Assembly: GCA_002633005.1 (NCBI GenBank)
Contig: NMRA01000073.1
Location: forward strand, 126,001 to 186,000
DNA: 60,000 nucleotides
DNA from: Phoronis australis
Taxonomy: Eukaryota; Phoronida; Phoronidae
Direction: 5' to 3'
The notes under the pieces were generated by a model. That model had not been told where the DNA came from. It did not search any database and saw nothing but the letters and a program-made list of their open reading frames with translations. Positions 27,201-39,200 of the stretch are shown piece after piece. The position numbers and the translations under genes are program-made. Numbering within the stretch: the stretch's first letter is position 1; each line of letters opens with the position of its first letter.

Positions 27201-30200
27201 AAAGTAGGTCATTTACATCTTACATTAAGTCAGAGAAATACAAATACTAGCATTATACAGGCACCAATTGCAATAAATATTTGTTAAAAATGTGGATAAT
27301 ATTCACTTACAGGGGTCCTGCATTTTGAGAACAACTTTTCTTCACTGAAAAACAGGCATCAAACTGGTTTTCAAAATCCGAGACCACTGTTAATGACTTT
27401 TGGCAAAATATGAATTGAGGAAATGAGTTTTGGAAGGATTGAAAATGTGTGAATTTATTTAGTGCATTGTGTTATTGTTTCCACCTGATCAATCACTTTT
27501 TCACTGGTGCGTGGAGCCATGTGAACTTAGGAGCCTTGTAAATTTAAGTTGGTCATCTATTACTGATAGTATTTTGCACTTGTGAAGATTCTTACTTTAA
27601 TTCACAGGGCCCAAAGTGCAAAAATTGAAAGATGAGATGAAAATGCTCTTATAAAGTCTTTATTCAAAAAAGTCTAGTGCTGCTATAGTATGCAGTTTCA
27701 TTGATCAGCCTGGTGCCTGTGACGGAACAATCAATCGTAGTGTCTAGTTTGCACTCTAAATGATCTCATGACAGCACACTTCATCTTGCAGAGAACTTCT
27801 GACCACACAGCAGCACTATGACTGGGGCCTGAGGGCACTGAAGACTATCCTGAAGGGATGTGGTAACTTGCTACAGGTGGCCAAGAAAAACTCCCAAGGA
27901 GGTATGTGTTAACGACTATAGCCAATATGAGTTCCTGAGGTTTGGTCACATTTTTGGCCAGGATGCTTATGAAATGTATATCATAACTTTTAAGTGGCGA
28001 CTCTAACCAAAATCGTCCTATATGCCAATCATTCAAGGCATCAAATAGACAGTAAACAGAATGCCAGTATACCACCATTTTTGGAAATAGCCACCTCTTT
28101 GAAATCGCAGAGGATCTCTTAAATTCATTTGCTGATAGAGACCAATTGCTGTTATGGCAAGAAAATGTGCAGGCGAGTTTGATAGCGTTTAGCCTATGTC
28201 ACACTGCTAAACAATAAAAACAGTGTCGTTTGTGTCATGTATTTCTACATAGGACTGGGTTCATTGGTTTCTGTTACTCATTTATATCAGTCCTGCAGTT
28301 GTCATGCTGACTAGCCGGATTCCTCCTCATCTTTCCCTTATAGATTAATTTCCCCTTGATTTTTGTATAGATTTCTTTATTGCTGCACTCGTTATTGGTC
28401 ATTCATTTTGAGTTCTACCATATCCTGTTTGGTATAAGGTCACGGGCTTGTATATTTTGCTGACTTATACCCAAGTGGGCTTGTATGGGACATTAGTGTA
28501 TAAAACCATAAGCTTGTATGGCACATTAGTGTATAAGACCATGGGCTTGTAATTGGTCTGATTTATACCTAGGTGGGCTTGTATGGGACACTGGTGTATA
28601 AAGCCATGGCCTTGAATCACTCAATCACTGTCATAATCTATTTTCCTGGGTTGCTTAGCACTAACCCACATAGTGATAGGGAACAAGTGAGTGATGACAG
28701 GTTGATTATTGTGGTAAGAGAGAGTAAACTGTCTTGTACCTGGAGTGATCATGTGAATTACATGAGAAAATGGGGGTTGTCAGCTTATACCAGGCAGTGG
28801 GCTTGTGTCAGAGTGGATATGGTAACTTGTGTTGCACTATCTTTCTTAATTTTCACTTTTTCTTCATCAGATTAAATCTAATTGTGGATAATACGCCAAA
28901 AAAATTTTCGGAGATTCAGAAAAGTATGTTTATGATTGCTGCATGTAGTGTAAAGTTCTGTAAGATGGTGTTGGATATTGCTGACAAGGACTTGTAAGTC
29001 TTCGTCTTAAATGAAAAAATGATGCACAATTGAATGTTCACGCCACCTTTTGATTGTAATCTGGCCATTACATGGGCACATCCAATATACATGCTCATTA
29101 CATGGGCATATCCAATATATATGCTCATTGCATGGGCATATCCAATATACATGCTCATTGCATGGGCATATCCAATATACATGCTCATTACATGGGCATA
29201 TCCAATATACATGCTCATATCCAATATACATGCTCATTACATGGGCATATCCAATATACATGCTGTAACTAGCAATATATCAACTTAATTATTATTTTGG
29301 CTTCCTGTCTCAACACTTTCACATCTTACTCTATCACTCTATCCTTAGTGTGTAAGCCTAGTCCTGGACCAGGAGCAATAAAAAGTTGTTCTGGTCAGCG
29401 AATGCTTGATGACAATATTATGTTGTCATTGTACGGGATGCCGATAAACAGTGAGTAACGCTCGCAAGATGCATGGTTATTATAGGATGACATGGGGATG
29501 GGTGTGGAAAGAGTTTAGAATTGTGCTGATGTATACGTTGAAAACTAAAGTGCAAGAGGTTGGCTGATAATGACATGCATGTTGCATCAAGTCTGTATGA
29601 TCTTTAAGTCTACAGACGATTAGAGCTAATTCATTTCTGTTTTAATTAACCTAGCACAGTAGTTGCTCTGATGAAAGTTCAATTAAAGTTCGTTCGTTAT
29701 TAATTAATATGCCAATTAACTGACTGGTTGCTTGAAGAGCTTCTAACATTTTGGGTTTTTGTTAAAATATGTCAATTTTTGAAAGCCATTTTGTTTATCG
29801 GTTTTGAGAAGCATGAAATTATAGGAATGTTGTAAATGTATAATAATTGCTTTTGGCTGCTCATGGACTTAATAACTATGACCGCATGCTGAAACTGAAG
29901 ACAGACAAAATAAGAAATGCTTGCACCTTTTCCTAGCAAATTTAGAAATTCAGTTGAACCTAACCATCACAGTGTCTGCAAAGTGTGTCTTGTTACCTTT
30001 TTGACAGCCAGAAGTAAAAACTGTCTAGTTTCTATTGATTTTTGAATTTTCTGTGCAGTTCAATGTTAGAGTCATTCACAAACCTTAGCAACGTCAAATT
30101 GGATTTGTTCTATCCTTACATCTTGGCCTTACTTGCTTGGCCTGTGAATTCTATATCGGGTTTTGATTAAAGTAATAAATGCAAAAAATAAGCCATGTAG

Positions 30201-33200
30201 TGTAGCATGTTTTCCAGTCTGAGGGAAATGTGTTACTTTTTGATTTCATGCAAGTTCATTGATTATGGTGGTAAAGCCATTTACTATATTTACAGTTTTT
30301 ACTTAATACTTAATAATTCTAATGCTTCGGTCATTATCAATTGTCACATGTCTCTGTCATCTGCTTCAGCCAAACTTGATGAGAAGATGGAGGCAAAACT
30401 TGTGGTGCAGGCACTGCGTATCAACACACTGTCCAAGTTGACCTTCATGGACAGTATACGATTTGATGCACTTGTCAAGGATGTGTTCCCGAGTGTCGAG
30501 TTCAAGGACATTGAGTATGAACACCTGGCCCAGGCAATTCGTGAAGTGTGTAAAGAAAAGAACCTGTCTGTGATTGAAAATCAGGTAGAAAACTTAAGAC
30601 AAACGACTGTTTAGTTAGTCTTTTGGAATATAGTTCTACGGTAAAATGTCTCAAATTTAGGAAAATTCATAATTTACTTTAATTTGTATTTTGACAAAAG
30701 ACAAGTAGTACCAAGTAAATCACTTATCATTTTTTAAGTTCTGAAGCATAGCTACCATGTGACAATGTTTTGAGAAATTGTGGACCGTCACAACAATGGT
30801 TACTTAGAAAATATGCCAATTTTGGCATTATTTTAATTCAAAATTGGTCTGACTCTACTGTGGTCATGAATGACTGTGTCAAGTAGTGATGTATAACCTG
30901 AATGTGTTAATTAATTAAAAGTTCCTTAAACCAGGTATCAGGAGTGCACTGTCCTCTTTATACCTCTGACAGTGGAACTTGAAAATGTTTTGCTTCAAAA
31001 AGGAAATGTTCAATTTTGGTTATATTGAGGAATTTGAGTAAGTGCTCAGAGTTGTTATATATCATTCAGCCAGAATGAAATATTTTGTAATCCATTACTT
31101 ATAATAATGGACCCTTGCAAGAGGTCATGTAATCACATGATTCAGATGTAATGCTTTTTGTTTAAAGTTTTAACCAACACCTGTGTGTGTCTGTATTGTA
31201 ATCTGTAAAAAAGTGGTGATGGCCTAATTACACTGAATAAGTAACCCGCTCATAGCGATATCTCGCAAAGTCTTGCATTTTCACGAGATTCTTGGGTTTA
31301 CCATAAAACTGTGCTGCTGAGTGTACTCATTGCATTCTTGCACACTCAAAAGTATTGCACTTTGTTCCATTGTATTGTGTAGATAAAGAAGGCGTTAGAG
31401 TTATATGAGCAACTACGTCAGCGCATGGGTGTGGTGGTGGTGGGACCCAGTGGATCTGGCAAATCTACTCTGTGGCAGACCTTGAGAGAGGCTATGAATA
31501 AAGTGGGCCAGACGGTCAAGATGTACACGATGAACCCCAAGGCCATGCCCAGGACACAGGTCAGTGGATTTGTGGTCAGGTAGTAAAAGTAGACATGATT
31601 TATGTGTATCAGCTCATTAGATGACAAAGAAATTTCTTATCATTTCAGCAGGATATAGATGTAGGATGTCTTGTGTTTGGATAACATATGCATTGACTGT
31701 TTATCAAAAAGATTGATGTTAGATTTTTTTAAGTTGTTCAACATAGCTCAAATGTTTCTACATTAAATTATCAAGAGCTTTTAGAATAATTTGCTTAATT
31801 ATACTAAGCAGGAAGTGTTTTTTCAATTTTGTTTGTCACTTTCAGTTGCTGGGTCAAATTGACATTGACACCAGAGAGTGGACAGATGGCGTACTGACCA
31901 TCAGTGCCCGGCAGGTGGTCAAGGAACCTCAAGGTAGTCTTTTTGCTCGATGTCTTTTTTTTTCTTCTCATCATTTTGATTGTGGATACAATTATTTTTT
32001 TACAAAATATATTCGATAATTGAATGTTTTGTAGTTTTACACTGTTAAACAAAAGTAGTCCTTTGAGCATTGAATTATTTTTGCCAGGTACGTTTTATTT
32101 TATAACAAATGATTGTCATCGTAAAGGTCATGTATGGAGATTTCTCAGTTGAATCGCGTTTTCTTATTTTGCTAAAGTTTTGCTAGGACTGTCTGGTGAG
32201 CCCAATACATCGAGAACAAAATTCGGTTGAACTCAATGACATGAAGAAGTTTAAGGTATATGTTTGTGAAAAACGATTTTGAGTGTGCATGATTCCAGAT
32301 ACCTCCCATTTAATGACTTTTTGTTACCTATAGTTATGTTGTGATTGATGATTTCACATCCTACTTGAAGATATAATTATGGTTGATGGCAGACGTTGGT
32401 TGACTCACTTTACAGAAATCCAGTCATGGATTGTATGTGATGGTGACATTGACCCAGAGTGGATTGAGTCCCTCAACTCTGTACTCGATGACAACCGGCT
32501 GCTGACGATGCCCTCTGGTGAACGCATCCAATTTGGTCCCAATGTCAACTTCCTGTTTGAGACTCATGACCTGAGCTGCGCTTCACCAGCTACCATTTCA
32601 CGGATGGGCATGATATTCCTCAGGTAATCTCATCATTTATTCATCTTACCTTTGATTTGAACAAGTTTGTTTAGCATTTCTGATGTTAAGATTAATGACT
32701 TGATTTTGTGGTTAAATTTGCCAATATATGAAATGTGTTGAAGGAAAGAACGTGCCTAGTTTGTGTAAACAGACAGACTTTGAAAAACTGTTTTTTCCTA
32801 GTTTTCTTTATAGTACTTTCTTTGAGGACTACTTTATTATTCGGTCTATTCCTAGTGACGAGGACACAGATGTGAAAGCCATCGTCCGATCTTGGCTGAG
32901 CAAGTTACCGGAGGATGAACAGCAGATGCTGGGTAGCATGATTGAAGACTACTTCCACAAGGCGCTCGAATGGGTCCTTAAGAAGGTAACACGCACTCAC
33001 TACCAGTTAAATAGCTTGAGAGTAACTGAAACTGCTACACCCAGCAGCACACCATTGGGTTTCACCCTCAATAACGCTATTCCAGTCCTTGTATTTCATG
33101 GGTGCAGGGAATGTTAGATTAACTTTGATCAGCTTTACTGAATTGAAATAGTTCATTTCTTAGAGTGATTGTAATGTTACACAAGTGCTACTTGTGTTTT

Positions 33201-36200
33201 TTGCGTTAGGTCAAAGTTTCTTTGGGTAGTTAATGTTCTCTTTAACTAGGACCCACCTCTGCCTTTGAGTGTGTTAGATGTTAATGATATTTTGCTTGCA
33301 ACATAAATTAATTCATTTGAAAATTTTATCATGACTTGTGTGCAGAAGGTAGATAGAGTGGTTATTTGTGATGTGTCAAAAACTTTGGAAGAACAATTCA
33401 AATTGTGTGTTCACATCACATCATTAGGTGTTTATGTGTGTACAGCATGCACTTCCTGTGTTGTGACTTGATTGTGAAGTACTGTGTGTCGGTGTCTGTT
33501 GCTGACACGTGTGTCGTGTGATGTTGTGTCATGTGTGATATTGTGTCATTTGTGATATTGCGCCATGTGTGATATTGTGTCGTGTGTGATATTGTGCCAT
33601 GTGAAAACATTGCTTTGCATTATTATATTCTTCTGATTAGTTATCGTCTGATAAAATGTCCTGTACAGAGAACTACATTATATTGTTAGTTACTATATAC
33701 TGCAATATTATTATGAAAGTTTATGTTTTATAAAAATTACAACATTCCTTGTCCCACATTTGAAACACCTTCTTTTTATCTCTTGCTTTTTATGAAGTAA
33801 CTGTGCAGCAAACTTTGGTCTGAGCTATTGAAAATAATGTTTATTACCAACAAAACTATCTCAGCAGTGTTAAAAATTCAGATCTTTTTTTTTTCTAAAT
33901 TTTTCATTTTTGTGCACTGGTCTTTTAAGGGATAAGGTTATCTCCCAGGTACTTGAATAGTCTCATACAAATAATCCTACAAAATACAACTCCACCTCAA
34001 GAATTTCAAATTTTTCTATGTTCTTAAAAAATATAATCATTGACTCTTTCATTTTGTAGAATGAGTTCTTCGTTGACACTACTCTGGTAGGTGTAGTCTT
34101 GAATGGATTATCTCATCTCCACGGTGTGAAAAGTAAGCCGCAATTTGCAGTCTCACTCATTCGTGGGCTCGGTGGGAATCTTAATGAAGCTGTCCGCCAG
34201 GAGTTTGCAAAAGAAGTAAGGAAATGTTTTTTTCAAAGAATTTTTCACAACTATGAAAACTTGGCAAATAATTTTGAGAGACGATGATGCCTTCCCATTT
34301 GTGGATGGATTCATTGTATTCTGGGCCATCCAGTGGCCATTTTTATGCAAGAAATTAAACACACCTAGAAGCACATCATTTGCTGCAGTGCAGTAGTGGG
34401 TGCATTGCAATGCTCCGTGTTGCTCTTGAAAAAGTATTCAGTATTATATTATGTATTTATAGTGCAATTTATATGAAACCTGAACTCCACAACTTGGTAC
34501 CTTACTGGGAGTATAATTACTGAAATTGCAATCATTGAATAAATAAAATTTGATATAAATCCAGTGAGTACAAACTGGAGTAAAAATATTTTGAGTAATT
34601 TAGGGATCTAAGTATTAAACTTTGGTGGTCACGGGCCCTGATCTCAAGTTGTTCCTCTGTTGGTTATTACCTGAAACCATACCCAGTGCATAAAATGACA
34701 CATCACTTCAAGCTCACTTGTTCTCAACCAATAATGAAGTGTGAGATATTTCTGAGTCCAGAAATACGCTGCAATATGTGTAAGGAATGAGTTGATGTTG
34801 ATTTCAAACTACAGCTAACTGTAAGTGGCCTAAGTCAAGAGCTAGTGTTTCTGACAGTTGTGTTCATTAATTCAAAAGTGTTTTGAAGTTGACCTCAGTC
34901 TCTTGCCATTCCTGCCAGGTGTTTGCCTGGACTCATGAAATGCCTCCAGACCAGAGACACCCATTGGACACTTACTATGATGAGAAGCTAGACAGGCTTA
35001 TGTCATACTCAATGGATGTAAGTATGAGCTTTTAAGACAAGAAATTTTTGTGCAACTTCAATGTAACATAATGTTCCATTTAAGTATCAGTTTTTTCTGT
35101 TCCTTATTTTGACATTAAATTATTTTTCATTGTTTTTGTATATTCTGTGTGGTACACCCAGTTTCAACCATTTGCCTTAATTATGCAATCATCAGTCAGT
35201 ATCTAATGTAGGGATTCTCCTGTAGCTCTTGCAGGTGTTGATTATAAAAATATAACTATGCTATCTCAAAACTGCAGGTTGAATTTGATGGTGAACTTAA
35301 TATTGACTTAGTTTTTGCTAATGTTACTGTGTGCCAATTTTCAGAGAGTAAGAATTCTGTTAGGTTATCAGGTTAGTCAAAACTAGTGGAGTCCCTGTGA
35401 ATCCCCAACTTTTGTCTATGTACCTAAACATGTGACCCTTCAACCTGCTGTTGCAATTTCTTAAATGAATCTTGTGTGTGCAAATACGACACTGCACTGT
35501 CTTAATGTGACTGCATTAGCCTGTTGAACTATAGCATTGTGTTTGACGTACTAGTCTGAAATTTAATTTAGTCAGTTGGAGTTGATGCATTGTGGTATGA
35601 ATGTGTATCCACTCAGTCAGACTAGACTCCACATCTTGAAACATTGTTTTGTGACGCGAAAATTGGTGAAACAACGTCTTTAGAATGTCATTTTTAAGAC
35701 ACAGGTCATGTTTTGCGGTAAATCTTAATTGTACAATCTACTGTTAATCCACTTGGTCAATGTTTATATTTCTATTGTTTCTAGTCTACAAATCTTATGA
35801 AGGTTGTAAAAATAAAAGTGATACAATGTATAGTGGTACTGCTGTAGTTTGGCGCTGTTATTTACATTTATTTGTGAATTTGGTAACATGTCGGTTATTT
35901 TATAGAAATAACATTCATTTTCTTTCACCAGGTGTCTGACAACTTAACTGCAGACAACTTCAATTCTCAAGACAATCTGCCCGTGATCCGCACGGCAGAT
36001 ATCCAGCGAGGACTTGACTACTTCAATCCTTGGCTTCATCCAGACAACAAACAGCCATTCCTGCTAGTGGGTCCAGAGGGCTGCGGCAAGGGGTTTGACA
36101 TTTTTATTGTCCTATTGTTTCTTAAGCTTGATTTAGGTAGAGGTCCTACTTTTAGCTGATGCATCAAATATTTAAATTCTAATTTCTTGAAACATGTCTC

Positions 36201-39200
36201 CGGTTTATTATGTGGTTTTGAAGCAGTGGACATTGTACTCTCACTGGTAATAAAGACATTGTGTGCCCCCCTACAAACTGCCATCAAACAGCTCACAAGA
36301 GAAACGGAGTTTCCAGTTCTTCGATTGTTTTTTTTAGGGTTAACACCAGTTGGTAGACTACAGTTTATGATATATAGTACAAGTGGCTTCATCTATTACA
36401 GCTTGCTGCTGAAGCACTGCTTCGAGCAATTACGGTCAACCCAAGTGGCCACAGTCCACTGCAGTGCTCAGACCAACCCCATCCACATCCTACAGAAGCT
36501 GACTCAGACCTGTATGGTGATCAGTACCAACACAGGCAGGGTCTACCGACCCAAGGACTGTGAGAGGCTAGTCTTATACCTGAAGGATCTTAACTTGCCC
36601 AAACCAGACAAATGGGGTACAAGCATGCTCATAGCTTTTCTGCAACAGGTACCAAGAATATGCAGTTAATATCATCTTTTTTAAACCATTATTTATCAGT
36701 GTGCTCCATTTGCTTTGAACACAGACATCTTGAGAAATGCAGTACCTTCTGTATGTTTAAATTCTTTTGATTTTCAGAAGACAGTTGTAGAGTTTTTTTT
36801 CTTGATAAAATCTTTATATCATGGCTTACAGTTAGTTTGTTTTCAAAACGTATTATCGGTACTGTTGTTTCGTAAAAATGAGGTACAAAATATCAACTTG
36901 GTCAGATTGAGGTATTTTAAATGTGTCTCCATTAGGTTCTGACCTACAATGGTTTCTATGACTCCAACTTGGAATGGGTTGGTCTGGAGGGGGTCCAAAT
37001 TGTGGCTAGCATGAACGGAGGAAGTACTCTTGGCCGACACAAACTGACCACACGATTCACCTCTGTTGTACGCATATGTAGCATTGGGTAAGTGCACAGT
37101 AACATCTAATGTAGTTCAAGCAATGCAATGAGAAAGTATGACTATCAACTTCATGAGTGTTAACTTAATAAATTGTAATTGGTAAATAGTTTCTTGCTAT
37201 TGCGATTGTTAGGTTTGATATCGTGAAGCAGAACACTTTCAAGAAAACCACATTGCAAATTCAGTGAGCCTACTACAATGTACACTGACTGTCATTTAGA
37301 GTTTTCCATAATATTACTGTGGATAACAAAAATTCAGTGAACCTTTGTGTCTGTTAATAATTACTCACTGACAGAAAACCTCCAACCTTATCGAGTCCAA
37401 CAACGACAAAATTGGATTGAGCCTTTCTCTAGGGAAAAGTGGGGACTACTTTATGAAAGCTCCTTTGCAAAGGTCAAAGAATCTTCATGACATTTACAGC
37501 AAGTTTTCAAAAATGCATGGGAAGTGAAACTGAAGTTAGCTGGTCATAATAACACATTTGGGCACTACATCACTTGTGTTGCACTATTAATTATATATTC
37601 ATGTTTAGCTCTATTTATTCCCCAGCTACCCTGACCATGAGCAGCTGCAAGCCATCTATGGAGCATATCTGAAGCCTGTACTGCACAAACAGTTGTCTAG
37701 ACACCCTATATGGGGTAACCCTGGCAAGGTGCACGGATTGGCAGGGTCTATGGTCTCTATCTATGAACAGGTTTGTTGTAGTGTTGAAGGGATTTAATAT
37801 GTAGGTTAGTAACAGTTACATTTAGTCCTCTGTTTGCTGTGTAAAGATGACATAAATGCATTTTATGCCGCATTTGTTATGAGATTTTTTATCTTTAAAA
37901 TTTCTTGTTTATGTTATTTTTTAATTCATAAAAGTCTTCACATTCCAGTTAAACAAATTTAACTTTGTGTTCTTAAAACATGTTTTCTTTTATATGACGT
38001 GAAATGTCTTTTTACAAGTTTTCCTAATAAGATTTTATATTACTATACATACTGGTTTGTTTCACTGATTTCAAGTTGGAAAGAGACACTGCTCTTAGAA
38101 GCAATGTCCATGGATTTTAAGGTGACCAGGCTATCTTTGTCATTTCTAACTTTTCATTAATTTTCTGTTATTTCACAGTAATTGGTGTTATTTTACAGCT
38201 GCGCAAAAGTTTCACAGTTGATGACTACAGTCATTACCTATTCACACCACGTGACCTCACTAAATGGGTACTAAGTCTGCTGCGTTATGACCTCAATGCC
38301 TCGGCCAGTGAGAACAAGAGTGACTACGTTTTGGAGGTGTTTGCCTATGAGGCATGTCGCCTGTTCCGAGACCGCATTGTTGGACAAGATAGCCTGAGCA
38401 GATTTGATAACATCCTCATATCTGTCATTCAATCAGACTGGAATGTGAATGTTGGTGATTGTTTACAGAGTGAGTGGAATTTTTTGCTACTCAATGTAAT
38501 ACAGATCATTGACTTTCTTTAATATTTGCAGTTAAAGCAGCTTAGAATCAGGAAATGACTTATTGCCTGTGTTTAGTTGGTCAATGGTTGTCAGATAGAG
38601 ATATCTGGTCATCTTATGACAAAAATGGCTTCAAGCCCTGCTGTAGTACTTAAGAGTGTTGGATACTTAGCTTTGATGATCGTTAACCAATAAGTAAGGT
38701 TGTTTATGAGATCGTTTTTGTCGTCTAGTTGGTCTACGCCAATAACTGCAGATGCTAATCCTTCTGTGATGTACAATGTACGAGACAGTGTGCTGTGATA
38801 TTACATGTGCCAGATTATCAAAAAGACTCAACAAAGTTTATGTTGATTAATGTCAATATTAAGGCTGATGCTCTAGCACATGCCTGTCACCTTCAGTTTA
38901 GGTTTCAGCTAACTGTGCAGGGAAGAGAAATTAGGCCTTTTAAGTTTATTCTTGTCATTTGAATGCGTGCTACGTTTAGTGGTGATTTATTTGGCACTAT
39001 TTTGATGTAATTTGGACCTGCAAATGCACAGTCACATCCTATTGTCAAAAATTTCACAGGTCTTGGATATTTTTCCATTCTGGTAATCAGGGGGGGCATT
39101 TTAGTACTTGAAACTTTTACAAAAACATTTGTGATTAATTGGTACACGCTGACAACAGTTGCACCCATTGTATGCTCCTTGAGATTTGAAAAGGATTAAG

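Larger units (their letters stand above)
6227..30369. other. Introns 1-31: content survey
   Basis: Outside the exons and repeats listed, introns longer than 300 bases look like plain AT-rich intron sequence. I see no gene, RNA or recognisable element in 6227-6655, 6969-7434, 7702-8129, 10793-11222, 12199-12542, 12652-13348, 13774-14350, 14589-15190, 15322-15680, 16275-16707, 16858-17679 (apart from the 18-bp repeat), 17883-18581, 19111-19593, 19765-20451, 20611-21410, 21635-21975, 22109-22488, 22720-23611, 24281-24752, 24890-25407, 25527-26246, 26430-26979, 27204-27791 or 29265-30369. A short CCAGAAGT-type repeat lies at about 20257-20310 and an AT-rich hairpin-like run at about 15550-15582. 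Confidence 0.5.

Noticed and set aside
28916-29288. Several overlapping 60-100-codon frames on both strands
   Set aside because: All are products of the 30-bp minisatellite, whose period is a multiple of three.
37372-37527. 52-codon open frame in intron 41
   Set aside because: Short, stops on both sides, no family, no matching splice phase.
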